Shown here in pieces: positions 1 through 9,618 of a stretch of 58,619 bases of DNA; position 1 is the stretch's first letter, and each line of letters starts with the position of its first letter. Source of the stretch: Candidatus Acidiferrales bacterium (lineage in GTDB: Bacteria > Acidobacteriota > Terriglobia > Acidiferrales > UBA7541). The stretch lies in assembly GCA_030037775.1 (NCBI GenBank), contig JASHQB010000327.1, positions 1 to 58,619 of the forward strand. Direction: 5' to 3'. A program made the translations under genes and the position numbers. Below the pieces are notes generated by a model. It was not told the origin of the DNA and searched no databases. It saw only the letters and a program-made list of their open reading frames with translations.

Positions 1-861
1 TCAGCCTCCTACGTGAGTCTTTCCGTTGACTCACTTGTAGGAACTTTCCTCGTTGCTTCGTTGGTATTCGGCATTCTGATCACGCTGCCCATCGGGGGCG
101 CGGATATGCCGGTAGTGATCTCGACGTATAACGCATGCATAGGCCTCGCGGTGGGTTTCGAGGGTTTCGTGCTGCAAAATCCGGCGATGATCATTGCCGG
201 AATGATCGTCGGCGCGGCCGGCACGCTCTTGACGGTGCTCATGGCGAAAGCCATGAACCGTTCGTTCTTCAATATCTGGCTCAGCGGATTTGGCGATGTA
301 ACGGCGGCAGCGGCCGCTGGGCCGCAGCAAGCCATGAAATCCATGGATGCACGTGACGCGGCGGCAACGATGGCATATGCCGAAGACGTCATCGTGGTCC
401 CCGGATACGGGTTGGCCGTTGCGCAGGCGCAGCACAAGCTCTGGGAATTCGTGCAGATGCTGCAGAAAAAGGGCGTGCGCGTCCGTTTTGCGGTTCATCC
501 CGTTGCCGGGCGCATGCCGGGGCACATGAGCGTGCTGTTGGCCGAGGCGGGCGTGCCCTATGATTTGATTTACGATTTGGAGGAGATCAATAGCGACTTC
601 GCGACGGCTGATGTCGCGTTGGTGATTGGCGCAAACGACGTGGTGAATCCGGCGGCACGCACCGACAAGTCCAGCCCGATTTATGGCATGCCCATCCTGA
701 ATGCTGACCAAGCCCAGCAAGTGTTGGTGATCAAGCGGGGACGCGGAGCAGGATTCTCTGGCATCGAGAATCAGCTGTTCTTTGGAGCCAACACACAGAT
801 GGTCTTCGGCGACGCGCAGGACGTGATTTCGAAGATGATCCAAGCGTTGAAGGAGCTATAG
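1..861 (+). CDS. pntB: NAD(P) transhydrogenase subunit beta, 5'-truncated
   Basis: This is the C-terminal ~286 residues of the membrane-embedded beta subunit of proton-translocating NAD(P) transhydrogenase, which couples hydride transfer from NADH to NADP+ with proton entry. The frame is open to the window edge, so the start lies outside; the full family length is about 460 aa. The visible part begins in the last transmembrane helices (a GGADMPV segment, then AMNRSF) and continues into the NADP(H)-binding domain III. There the signatures PGYGLAVAQAQ, HPVAGRMPGHM, VIGANDVVNPAA and MVFGDAQ are intact. The alpha subunit is presumably upstream. The end is certain; next comes a gap of about 170 bp before korA. 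Confidence 0.95.
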   Translation, partial: SASYVSLSVDSLVGTFLVASLVFGILITLPIGGADMPVVISTYNACIGLAVGFEGFVLQNPAMIIAGMIVGAAGTLLTVLMAKAMNRSFFNIWLSGFGDVTAAAAAGPQQAMKSMDARDAAATMAYAEDVIVVPGYGLAVAQAQHKLWEFVQMLQKKGVRVRFAVHPVAGRMPGHMSVLLAEAGVPYDLIYDLEEINSDFATADVALVIGANDVVNPAARTDKSSPIYGMPILNADQAQQVLVIKRGRGAGFSGIENQLFFGANTQMVFGDAQDVISKMIQALKEL

Positions 862-1032
862 GTCGGCGCAATTATTGCCTTTCGTGGCGCGCACCGTGCG
901 AATCGCGGAAATGGTCATTCAGTATGTGACCTCAGCTTCAAGGCTCTTGCCGTGTTTTGTGACGAAAGAGTGGTGTGTTACGCTTAGTGATTCCGGGTCA
1001 ATCGGCCCGAGAAATCAGGTGGATTAGAGGCA

Positions 1033-2994
1033 ATGGCCGCACATTTTTGCTGGATGATCGGAGGCCCGCAAGGAAGCGGCCTGAACGTGAGCGCGGAGAT
1101 TTTTGCGAAGGCGCTGAGCCGCTCCGGCTACTACGTTTTCGGGCAGATCGAATACCACTCGAACATCAAGGGCAAGCACAGTGCCTACAAGCTGCGCATT
1201 TCCGACGAGCCGGTCGCATCGCACGTCGACGCGGTGCACCTGCTTTCGTCGCTGGACGAAGAGACGCTCATCGGCGACCTCTACCATGAGTTTCCGGCCC
1301 ATCGCGGGCACGTGCATGAAGTGGCCGCCGGCGGCGCCATTCTCTACGACGTGGAGCAAAAGCGATTCGTCGGTACGATCCAGCGCAAAGATATTTTTCT
1401 ATGGGAGATGCCCTACGCGGAACTGCTCGACCGCGCCCTGACCGAGGCGGGCAAGCCCGGGCAAGCGCGTGCCTACCGCATCATGACCAACACGCTGGCG
1501 CTTGGCGCGTCGGCGGGCGCAGTGGGCTTCGATTTCGAGCCCGTAGCCACGGCGATTCGCGACAGCTTTGGCGCGAAAGCCGGCAAGGTCGCCGATCTCA
1601 ACGTCAACGCGGCCCGCTATGCGTACGAATACGCGAAGGAAAGATTCGCTGGCCAATTGCGATTTTCACTGCCGGCGGCGCCTGCGAAGCGCGAACAGAT
1701 CATGGTGAAAGGCACGCAGGCCGTCGGGATGGCGAAGATCAAGGCAGGAGTCGGCTTGCAGACGTATTATCCGATTTCTCCCGCAACGGATGAGAGCGTT
1801 TACCTCGAGGGTTACCAGAGCGAACAGAATCTGCTGGTGCTGCAAACGGAAGATGAAGTTTCGGCGATTGACGCGGCGGTCATGGGGGCACACGGTGGCG
1901 TGCGCGCATCGACTTCGACTTCAGGACCGGGATTCTCGTTGATGCCGGAGGGATTGGGATTCGCGGCCATCACCGAAGCGCCAGGACCTGTGGTTATGCT
2001 CTATCAGCGCGGCGGGCCTTCGACAGGGCTGCCCACGCGACAGGAGCAGGGCGATTTGCTCTTCGCGCTGCACGCTGGACAGGGTGACATTCCGCGCATC
2101 GTGATGGCGCCGGGCGATATTGAGGAATGTTTCTACGACACGTTTGACGCGTTCAACTATGCGGACCGGTATCAATTGCCGGTGATTGTGCTGGTCGATA
2201 AGCATCTGGCAAGTTGCTACCAGACGCTGCCGCCATTCAAGACTTCCCATTTGAAGATCGACCGCGGCGTGACGAAGCTGGCGAATACCAACGGCGACTA
2301 TCAGCGCTACGCGTTCACCGAAGACGGCGTGAGCCCACGCTCGGTGCCGGGACAGGCCGGCGGGATTTTCTGGTCCACCTCGGACGAGCACGATCCTCGC
2401 GGGCACATCACCGAAGGCATCGGCAATCGCCTGGCGATGATGGAAAAACGCATGGGCAAGGTGGGCCTCGCGGCGCGAGAGATTCCCGAAGGGAAGAAGT
2501 ACAGATTCTTCGGGCCGGCGGCGCCGCAGAGGATTCCGGTGCTGGCGGTGTGCTGGGGTTCGACCAAGGGAGCGATGCACGACGCGCTGCATCGCGCGGA
2601 TCCGCATCACACACGCTGCGCGGCGCTGCATATCCGGCTGATGAATCCCTTTCCAGCGGAGGCAGTGAAAAACATTCTGGCGCGGGCGGAACGGGTCGTG
2701 TGCTTCGATGGGAATTACTCGGGGCAGCTAGCGCAGGTCATTCGCGCGGACACCGGCGTTTCGATTCACCACTGCGTGGTGAAATATGACGGGCGGCCAT
2801 TCTCGGAGGACGAGATTATGGTGGCGCTCGAAGCAGCGAAGGCCGATGCGCCGGAGCGCCTGGTGATTTCTCAGGGGCGCGTGGTGGAAGAGGGCCACGG
2901 GAATCGTGAATTCGAGGAAATGCTCGTGCTGCGCGGGAGCAACCCGAAGATGCTCGCACCGATGGTGCCGTTGCCGCCGGGATACAACAAATAA
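1033..2994 (+). CDS. korA: 2-oxoacid:ferredoxin oxidoreductase, alpha subunit (gamma-alpha fusion)
   Basis: Catalytic partner of the oxidoreductase that decarboxylates a 2-oxoacid (probably 2-oxoglutarate) to the acyl-CoA and reduces ferredoxin. The 653-aa protein is the fused form. An N-terminal gamma-type domain (about residues 1-190, beginning with a GGPQGSGLN motif) precedes the alpha pyrimidine-binding domain (from about residue 225, QAVGMAKIKAGV, YYPISPATDES) and the C-terminal transketolase-like domain (GSTKGAMHDAL). ATG 1033 was chosen because the family N-terminus begins just after it. korB starts 20 bp downstream behind an AAGGGG-type ribosome site, so the two form an operon. Which 2-oxoacid is used cannot be read from the sequence. 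Confidence 0.92.
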   Translation: MAAHFCWMIGGPQGSGLNVSAEIFAKALSRSGYYVFGQIEYHSNIKGKHSAYKLRISDEPVASHVDAVHLLSSLDEETLIGDLYHEFPAHRGHVHEVAAGGAILYDVEQKRFVGTIQRKDIFLWEMPYAELLDRALTEAGKPGQARAYRIMTNTLALGASAGAVGFDFEPVATAIRDSFGAKAGKVADLNVNAARYAYEYAKERFAGQLRFSLPAAPAKREQIMVKGTQAVGMAKIKAGVGLQTYYPISPATDESVYLEGYQSEQNLLVLQTEDEVSAIDAAVMGAHGGVRASTSTSGPGFSLMPEGLGFAAITEAPGPVVMLYQRGGPSTGLPTRQEQGDLLFALHAGQGDIPRIVMAPGDIEECFYDTFDAFNYADRYQLPVIVLVDKHLASCYQTLPPFKTSHLKIDRGVTKLANTNGDYQRYAFTEDGVSPRSVPGQAGGIFWSTSDEHDPRGHITEGIGNRLAMMEKRMGKVGLAAREIPEGKKYRFFGPAAPQRIPVLAVCWGSTKGAMHDALHRADPHHTRCAALHIRLMNPFPAEAVKNILARAERVVCFDGNYSGQLAQVIRADTGVSIHHCVVKYDGRPFSEDEIMVALEAAKADAPERLVISQGRVVEEGHGNREFEEMLVLRGSNPKMLAPMVPLPPGYNK

Positions 2995-3014
2995 GGAGCC
3001 AAGGGGAAAACGGA

Positions 3015-3965
3015 ATGAGTACGCTGACACCGGACACTTCAACAATTCAGGCGGCAGACTTCAAGTCGGACATTCACAACGACTGGTGTCCGGGCTGCGG
3101 GGACTTCGGTGTAGTGTCGGCGGTGCAGATGGCGCTGGCGAAGCTGCAGGTGCCGCCGCATCGCGTGGCGGTGATCAGTGGAATCGGCTGCGCGGGGAAG
3201 ACCGCGCATTACATGAACGCGTATTCGTTCCACACGTTGCACGGGAGGGTGATGCCGTCTGTGACAGCGATGAAGCTCGCCAATCACGATTTGACTGTGA
3301 TCGGCGTGGGCGGCGACGGCGACGCGTACGGCATCGGGGGCGGGCATTTTGTTGCGGGCGGAAGGCGGAATCTGGACATCACCTACGTGGTGATGAACAA
3401 CGACGTGTATGCGCTGACCAAGGGTCAAGCCTCGCCGACGATCGCCAAGGGGCAGAAGACCAAATCGATGTCCGAAGCGTCGATCATGGACGCCATCAAT
3501 CCGATTCTGCTGGCGCTGGCGTGCGGATACACTTTTGTGGCGCGGGGTTACGCGCTGGACACGAAGTATCTATCGGAGATTATCGCGCAGGCCATCCAGC
3601 ATCGCGGCAGCGCGTTGGTCGACGTGCTGCAAACTTGCCCGACGTACAACGACCTGCACACCAAAGGGTTTTATGCCGGGCAGATCGAAGGCCAGCCCCG
3701 CCTGTATCGCCTCGACCAGAGCGGATACGATCCCGTCGTCCACAATCCTGACGACGCCGTGGAAATCGCGCAGAAAAAAGCGCAAGCGCTGCTGAAATCG
3801 CAGGAGCCGGGCGGAAGAATTCCGCTGGGCGTTTATTATAAGCTCGACGTCCCTACGTACGAAGACCACCTCAAGGCAAAAATCCCCGGCCTGCAACAAA
3901 AGCCGCTTGCCGAACTTGATTTATATCACCGTGATATCACCGCCAACCTCCAAGAATTGATGTAG
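3015..3965 (+). CDS. korB: 2-oxoacid:ferredoxin oxidoreductase, beta subunit
   Basis: TPP- and [4Fe-4S]-binding beta subunit, 316 aa, the partner of the gene 20 bp upstream. The family motifs are complete. WCPGCGDFG near residue 28 supplies two cluster cysteines, and SGIGCAGK and LACGYTFVAR supply the other two. The TPP/Mg motif is GDGDAYGIGGGHF followed by MNNDVYALTKGQ. It transfers electrons from the hydroxyethyl-TPP-type intermediate to ferredoxin. Length is normal for the family. Acidobacterial genomes often use this enzyme in the TCA cycle even under aerobic growth (established for related families; its use here is inference). Confidence 0.94.
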   Translation: MSTLTPDTSTIQAADFKSDIHNDWCPGCGDFGVVSAVQMALAKLQVPPHRVAVISGIGCAGKTAHYMNAYSFHTLHGRVMPSVTAMKLANHDLTVIGVGGDGDAYGIGGGHFVAGGRRNLDITYVVMNNDVYALTKGQASPTIAKGQKTKSMSEASIMDAINPILLALACGYTFVARGYALDTKYLSEIIAQAIQHRGSALVDVLQTCPTYNDLHTKGFYAGQIEGQPRLYRLDQSGYDPVVHNPDDAVEIAQKKAQALLKSQEPGGRIPLGVYYKLDVPTYEDHLKAKIPGLQQKPLAELDLYHRDITANLQELM

Positions 3966-4418
3966 CAACGAACAACTCCGCCACTCCGCTTGACGGTCCA
4001 CGCATAGGCACGCGACTACCTCAATTGCGCAAGTCATTGCACAGCGATGTTTCAATTTCTCCCCTAAGGTGCAGTGCAATTTACATGCACATCTAAAATT
4101 CACATATCCAATCACTTACGAATAACCTTTATTTCCTCAGGGTTCGCCTCAAAGGTGATTGGCTTGCATAAACCGGCCAGAGAGCAGTAGCGCGAACACC
4201 CAAGGCGGGTTGGGGAGAAGAAGAGGCGATTTTGGATGAACTCGGTCTACTCTTCTTGTCCCGATCCTACCAGGTTGCGCTGCACGTCTCTCGGATAGCC
4301 GCCGTTAACCTAAATGGGTTCATTACACGCGGCGGCGGGCGTTTTTCGAGCAATAAAGCGGAGAAGGCGGAGCCTTCGGTCGTTCGCGACGAGAACTCTA
4401 ATATTAGGGGCGTGAAAA
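3966..4418. other. Intergenic region upstream of TonB-dependent receptor
   Basis: About 450 bp with no convincing gene. An open frame from 4232 overlaps the receptor gene in another frame and has no recognisable product. A short inverted repeat, GTGCA-N7-TGCAC, lies at 4074-4090. I could not find a convincing sigma-70 promoter. The receptor's leader probably lies in the 3' half. Confidence 0.5.
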
Positions 4419-7400
4419 ATGAACTCTCTTGGAACGTTCAAATCTTGGCCGCAAGTATCTCTCTTCCTTGCGATTCTGGCAATCCTGCTTGGCGTTCAGT
4501 TCTCGCCCAGAGCATCCGCGCAGTCTGGCGGATCAATCTGGGGCTCGGTGAACGATACCAGCGGAGCGGCGATTCCCGGAGCAACCGTGACCATCAAGAA
4601 CACGGAAACGGGTGAAACGCGCACCGTCTTGAGTGACGAGACAGGTAAATTCAACGCGCCTGCTCTGCCCGTGGGCCATTATGAAATCACCGCCACCAAG
4701 ACCGGCTTCCGCACAAATGCGACGACCGGCGTCACGCTGGTCGTGGGCCAACGAGAAGAAGTCACTTTGGCCCTGCAGGTCGGCGACGTTCATCAGACGG
4801 TTGAAGTCCATGGCCAGTCTGCTGCTGTTGCTGTCACCACGGAAGACGTGTCGGGCCTGGTTGGTGAACGCCAAGTGAAAGAACTGCCGCTCAACGGGCG
4901 GAGCTACGACCAATTGCTGACTTTGAATCCAGGCGTCGTCAACTACACTTCGCAACGCGCAGGCAGCGTCGGAACTTCGAACTCCGTTGTAGGAAATATG
5001 TTTTCCGCTTCCGGACGCCGGCCGCAAGAGAATCTGTTCCTCTTGAATGGAGTCGAATTCACCAGCGCATCGGAGATCGATAACACGCCGGGCGGCGTGA
5101 GCGGCCAGCTCTTAGGTGTGGATTCGGTGCGTGAATTTGTGGTTGTGCAGAATAACTATGGCGCGGAATACGGAAAGCGGCCGGGCGCGCAGGTAAATAT
5201 CGTTACGGCTTCGGGGGGCAATGAGTTGCACGGGGCGGTCTATGAGTTCCTTCGCAACAGTGCCATGGATGCGCGGAACTTTTTCGACTTCGGCAATATT
5301 CCTGAGTTTCAGCGCAACAATTTCGGCGCTGCCTTGGGCGGACCGCTTAAGAAAGACAAGAGCTTTCTATTCGGAAACTACGAAGGCTTCCGGCAGAACT
5401 TGGGCCTGAGCAACCTCTCGTTTGTGCCTGACGCTACCTCTCGCACTGCCGCGGTGTCCAGCATTCAGCCGTTGCTTGCCTTGTGGCCCGCAGCGAATGG
5501 CCCCGAGCTCCTAACATCTACGGGAGCAGACAGCGGTATCGCCGAGGCCTTCACGAACCCGGTGCAGAACATCGGCGAAGACTACGGGACGACGCGATTC
5601 GATCAGATTTTCTCGCAGCAGGATTCCTCCTCTGCAACATACACGATCGACGACAGCCGTGCCGTTTCCCCAACCACTAACCCGCTTACACTCGCAGATG
5701 TTTTCTTGCGCGAACAAGTGGTGAGCCTAAGCGAAACTCACATTTTTTCTCCCACGCTGCTTAACCAGGCGACTCTTGGCTTCTCCCGCGGAGCCTTCTA
5801 CTTCAACACCGCCAACGATGCCAGCTTGCCAAGCTGGGTTGAGCCAGGCGATCCCGTCGGAGCGGTTGTAGTTGGCGGCGGCACCACGCTGAACGGCGCG
5901 TCGCAAATCACTAACGGCGGCACCAACGCGGGAAGCGATCTGACCGCCGTTCGCAATTTGTTTACCCTTACCGATAAACTTACCCTCACGCACGGCATCC
6001 ACGTGATTAACCTTGGCATGTGGACTGAGCGCGTGCAGGCAAACGACACGCTGGAGCAAGACCAATACGGGCAGATTTCGTTCACGAACATTCAGACGTT
6101 CTTGGCGGGTACGGTCAGCACCTACACTTTTGCTCCGTCCTACACGCCGCTTTCTTGGCGGTCGACGGAAGGCGCTATTTATATCGAAGACACGATTCGG
6201 CCAAAACCGTCCCTTGAGCTGGAACTTGGTTTTCGCGCCGAGGGCACAAACGGCTGGCACGAAGCGGACTCGCGAGCTTCGAATTATGGCTTTTCGGACG
6301 GCGTCGTACAGACGGAGCCCTTCGTTGGCGATTCTCCGTTCACGGTGAATCGCGCAAAATTCCTCCCCGCGCCTCGCGCCGCCTTCTCTTGGTCGCCGTT
6401 CGGCCTAAAGAAGACCGTCATCCGCGGCGGAGCCGGGATGTACTACGCTCTGCTCGACAATTTGAGTTACCGGCTCGATCAGAATGGTCCTTTTAATACG
6501 GTGTATGCGGTGAAGAACATTCCGTTTTCGAGTATTGCGCCCGACGTGACCTACAAGGGACAAAAGGTCGTTCCCAGCGGTGTGCAGCCTGACCTTTGGA
6601 CTCCCACCGTTGCGTCATGGACGCTACGAGTGGAACAGGAAATCACTCCGACCACTTCCCTAAGCGTCGGCTATATCGGTTCGCACGGGTACCATGGACT
6701 GCTCTCGGCGGATGAAAACCTGCCGAGCCCGACGATTTGTCCAGCGGCACCCTGTCCCGCAGGGTATCCTGCCGGGACGCTTTATTATCCGTCGAACGCA
6801 CCATTGGCCAACCCTGCCGTGACGAACACCACCACGTGGGTTTCCGAGGGCGTGAGCTCGTACAACGGACTTCAGTTGGACGTGAACCATCATTTCAGTG
6901 AGGATTTGCAGTTCCGCGGAGTTTATACATTTTCGAAGGCGCTGGATGACGGCGACAATATGAACACCAGCGTGGCGACGAACTCCCCAACGTTCGTCTC
7001 CAATCCGCTGGATCCGATGGGGGATTACGGACGCGCTTCGTTCGATGTTCGGCACTCGGCGGTGCTCAATGGTGTCTACGCCCTTCCCTTTGGGCGCGGC
7101 AACACGGAGTGGGTCAATCGGCTTGTCGGCGACTGGCAACTGAGCGGCATAGAAACCATACAGTCGGGCCTGCCGTTTACGCCTCAGTTGTCATACAACC
7201 CGTCGAACGACGGCGACACGCGCAATCCCGTGCGACCTTCGTGGAATCCCGATTTCACGGGGCCGGTTGTCTTGGGACTGCCAAACGAATACTTCAATCC
7301 CAACGCCTTCATTCAGCCGCTCGCCGGCACGTATGGCAATGTTGGCCGCAATGTCTTGCAGGGACCGAACCTGTTTGAAACGGATCTGTCGCTGGCAAAG

Positions 7401-7598
7401 AAATTCAACCTCAGCGAACGTCTGAATCTGCAGTTTCGCGCGGAGTGCTTCAACATCTTGAATCACACGAACCTCAGCACGCCGAACCCTGTGGTCTACA
7501 CTGCGGCGACTGGAGGGCCTTCGCCAACGGCGGGCTTCATTACGGCTACGACGACGACTTCCCGGCAGATCCAGCTCGGATTGAAGCTGTTGTGGTAG
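4419..7598 (+). CDS. TonB-dependent receptor with carboxypeptidase-regulatory-like N-domain (Oar-like)
   Basis: Predicted outer-membrane transporter or adhesin-like barrel of 1059 aa. A signal peptide (hydrophobic LFLAILAILLGV, cleavage near ASAQS) is followed by a CarboxypepD_reg-like beta-sandwich (about residues 38-125: GSVNDTSGAAIPGATV, GHYEITATKTGF). A plug-like region (LPLNGRSYDQLLTLNPGV) and a long beta barrel end in a terminal Trp (LGLKLLW), as expected for BAM-recognised barrels. Such proteins are expanded in Acidobacteriota. The ligand is unknown; no SusD-like partner or TonB gene is adjacent. ATG 4419 gives a good signal peptide. The next gene, a secreted HExxH protein, follows after 65 bp and may be co-transcribed. 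Confidence 0.88.
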   Translation: MNSLGTFKSWPQVSLFLAILAILLGVQFSPRASAQSGGSIWGSVNDTSGAAIPGATVTIKNTETGETRTVLSDETGKFNAPALPVGHYEITATKTGFRTNATTGVTLVVGQREEVTLALQVGDVHQTVEVHGQSAAVAVTTEDVSGLVGERQVKELPLNGRSYDQLLTLNPGVVNYTSQRAGSVGTSNSVVGNMFSASGRRPQENLFLLNGVEFTSASEIDNTPGGVSGQLLGVDSVREFVVVQNNYGAEYGKRPGAQVNIVTASGGNELHGAVYEFLRNSAMDARNFFDFGNIPEFQRNNFGAALGGPLKKDKSFLFGNYEGFRQNLGLSNLSFVPDATSRTAAVSSIQPLLALWPAANGPELLTSTGADSGIAEAFTNPVQNIGEDYGTTRFDQIFSQQDSSSATYTIDDSRAVSPTTNPLTLADVFLREQVVSLSETHIFSPTLLNQATLGFSRGAFYFNTANDASLPSWVEPGDPVGAVVVGGGTTLNGASQITNGGTNAGSDLTAVRNLFTLTDKLTLTHGIHVINLGMWTERVQANDTLEQDQYGQISFTNIQTFLAGTVSTYTFAPSYTPLSWRSTEGAIYIEDTIRPKPSLELELGFRAEGTNGWHEADSRASNYGFSDGVVQTEPFVGDSPFTVNRAKFLPAPRAAFSWSPFGLKKTVIRGGAGMYYALLDNLSYRLDQNGPFNTVYAVKNIPFSSIAPDVTYKGQKVVPSGVQPDLWTPTVASWTLRVEQEITPTTSLSVGYIGSHGYHGLLSADENLPSPTICPAAPCPAGYPAGTLYYPSNAPLANPAVTNTTTWVSEGVSSYNGLQLDVNHHFSEDLQFRGVYTFSKALDDGDNMNTSVATNSPTFVSNPLDPMGDYGRASFDVRHSAVLNGVYALPFGRGNTEWVNRLVGDWQLSGIETIQSGLPFTPQLSYNPSNDGDTRNPVRPSWNPDFTGPVVLGLPNEYFNPNAFIQPLAGTYGNVGRNVLQGPNLFETDLSLAKKFNLSERLNLQFRAECFNILNHTNLSTPNPVVYTAATGGPSPTAGFITATTTTSRQIQLGLKLLW

Positions 7599-7663
7599 GC
7601 GGCGGTCAGGCCAAGATTCGGGATGTGGAAACCAATAACTGCGGAGCGACATCTTAGGGCAGG

Positions 7664-9043
7664 ATGATTCGCGCCAAAGGCGTCGTCTCCGCAGTTGTCC
7701 TCTTCGCCCTTTTGACCATCGTTTTTCAGACTCTAGAAGTTCGCGCGGCGCAAATATCTCGATCCTCGGAGGGCGCGCCCGGCGTCACCACGCAGAGCGA
7801 CGCGGACTTCTATGCCGCCGCCAACGAAGTCCTGCAAGCGATGAGCCAGATCCTGGCTCTGCCCGTGAAGTCCCCTCTTCGGGAGAGCATCCGCACAAAA
7901 GCGCAAATTCGCGAATACTTGGTAGAGCAGCAAGATAAGGAAGAATCACCGCAGAAACGCTATGCCGACAGGCGAACTCTCGAGGCATTTGGGCTAATTC
8001 CCAAGGGCTTTCCGTTGGACTCATTTCTCTTGGACCTGCTCACTGATCAAGTGGCTGGGCTTTATGATCCGCAAAAGAAGGAATTCTATATCGCGAGCTG
8101 GATCTCTCCAGGGGACCAGAAACCGGTTATGGCGCACGAATTGACCCATGCGCTCGATGACCAGTACTTCCATTTGGACAAGTGGCAAAAGGCCGTACGT
8201 AACAACGACGACGCATCGCTTGCCCGTGACGCAGTCATCGAAGGATCCGCGGTCGCGTCCATGATGGACTACACGCTGGCCGATCTACATACGAATGTTC
8301 GCGAGTTGCCGGATATAGCTCCTTTCATTGAATCGAGCGTTGCCGACGAAATGGACAAGGATCCGAATTTGGCGAAAGCCCCTCCCTTCGTTCGCGACGA
8401 ACTGCTCTTTCCCTATCTCGAGGGCGCCAAGTTCACGCAGAAGGTGCTGAAAGCCAACGGTAGTTGGGCCGACTTTCAGAAAGTGTTCAAGAATCCTCCG
8501 GCCTCGACGCAACAGATTCTTCATCCGGACCTATATTTCCAGCACGTGAAGCCGGAACAGGTCGATTTGCCTCATCTCAAGTCCGCCATCCCGCAAGATT
8601 ACGTTCAGCTGGACGAGAACGTTGTCGGCGAATTCGCCCTAGGTGAAGTTTTGAGGCAGTTCCTGGGGCCTGGCGACGCAGAAAAGTTTGCGCCCATGTG
8701 GCGGGGAGACCGCTACGCACTGTTTGAAGATAAAGACACAAAGCAAACCATCCTCGTGGTCTTGCTGGCGCTTGATAACGATAGCGATGCCGGCTCCTTC
8801 TTCGAGGCGTACAGCAAAGCCTTAACAAACAAGGATTCTCTCAAAACGCCAATGGTGCAGGGCCAAGGATTTGTGGCCTTCGACGATGTGTTTTTGTCAT
8901 GCGTGCGTTCGAGATGCCTGAGCGTTGAAGGTGCGGACAGAAGAACATTTGATCGCATCGGTCATCAGTTGGGCTGGCCAGCTCAGGCGAGGGTAAGCGG
9001 CGCTGTTTTTGCCGAAGCGCCCGCTTCGGGGAATTCGCGTTAG
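7664..9043 (+). CDS. Secreted HExxH metallopeptidase-like protein
   Basis: 459 aa with a signal peptide (VVLFALLTIVF, then RAAQIS). The key feature is HELTH at residues 158-162 followed by an acidic VIEG segment (E193) about 30 residues later. This is the HExxH...E zinc-ligand layout of gluzincin peptidases. The rest has no family I can name with confidence: it is mostly helical, with charged segments such as EEYLVEQQDKEE-like stretches. Function is inferred only as a periplasmic or secreted zinc-dependent peptidase. Its position 65 bp after a TonB-dependent receptor gene suggests a joint envelope role. ATG 7664 has an AGGGCAGG-type ribosome site immediately upstream. Confidence 0.7.
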   Translation: MIRAKGVVSAVVLFALLTIVFQTLEVRAAQISRSSEGAPGVTTQSDADFYAAANEVLQAMSQILALPVKSPLRESIRTKAQIREYLVEQQDKEESPQKRYADRRTLEAFGLIPKGFPLDSFLLDLLTDQVAGLYDPQKKEFYIASWISPGDQKPVMAHELTHALDDQYFHLDKWQKAVRNNDDASLARDAVIEGSAVASMMDYTLADLHTNVRELPDIAPFIESSVADEMDKDPNLAKAPPFVRDELLFPYLEGAKFTQKVLKANGSWADFQKVFKNPPASTQQILHPDLYFQHVKPEQVDLPHLKSAIPQDYVQLDENVVGEFALGEVLRQFLGPGDAEKFAPMWRGDRYALFEDKDTKQTILVVLLALDNDSDAGSFFEAYSKALTNKDSLKTPMVQGQGFVAFDDVFLSCVRSRCLSVEGADRRTFDRIGHQLGWPAQARVSGAVFAEAPASGNSR

Positions 9044-9118
9044 AGCCTCCCGTCTCGGAGGGCGCGGGAAGTGAATCTTTGTAGCCCGCAACTGTGAACC
9101 CCTATAGAATGTTTCCGC

Positions 9119-9523
9119 ATGGCAAGAGCATTTCTACTTTTCGATTTTGGCTCGGACGAGGAAGCTGCGCAGAAGGCGCGTCACCGTATCGAGGCGTGGA
9201 GGCAGGCCTTTCGCCTTGGAAACAAAGTTCAATTCAAGTTGCAACGCCAAGCGCATGCCGCTTCAGGGGATTCGCCAGGTCGTGACTCCAAGGCCAAAGA
9301 TGACGCGGCAGCAAAAGCGAAAAACGCAGCGGATGGCGAGAGGCCCGAGCGCGTTCGCCTGTTGATTCGTTTGGACTTCTCAGCGCATGAGAAAAATCTG
9401 TTTCAAACGTGGCTTGTCCGCATTCCCGCGGAAGAGCCTTTCAAATCTGTAAAGCCCGAAACGATTCGACGCGACGCCCGGGATTTTGACCAGACCTCCG
9501 AACTTTTTGACTCCTTGGACTGA
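9119..9523 (+). CDS. Small charged protein of unknown function
   Basis: 134 aa, starting [20 protein letters not shown]. The middle is rich in Lys, Ala, Asp and Glu ([17 protein letters not shown]) and probably disordered. It is flanked by more ordered segments, one of them a beta-rich stretch ([23 protein letters not shown]). There is no signal peptide or membrane segment, and I do not recognise a family. The next gene has its own TATAAT promoter between the two, so this is probably the last gene of its transcript. Confidence 0.6.
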   Translation: MARAFLLFDFGSDEEAAQKARHRIEAWRQAFRLGNKVQFKLQRQAHAASGDSPGRDSKAKDDAAAKAKNAADGERPERVRLLIRLDFSAHEKNLFQTWLVRIPAEEPFKSVKPETIRRDARDFDQTSELFDSLD

Positions 9524-9547
9524 TCGTAGTCGCCGGCCTTTGTGCAT

Positions 9548-9576
9548 TTGGTGCCCTACCTTTCATTCGTTATAAT
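9548..9576 (+). promoter_or_regulatory. Sigma-70-type promoter for E1 fusion gene
   Basis: A perfect TATAAT -10 box at 9571-9576 is preceded, after 17 bp, by TTGGTG at 9548-9553 (three of six matches to TTGACA). It lies 43 bp upstream of the ATG at 9619. Confidence 0.6.
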
Positions 9577-9618
9577 GGGCGAAGGCAGCCGACACATCCC
9601 GACGGTGAAAGGCATCGG

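Noticed and set aside
4074-4090. GTGCA-N7-TGCAC inverted repeat as an operator
   Set aside because: Too short and too far from the receptor start to support a specific claim.
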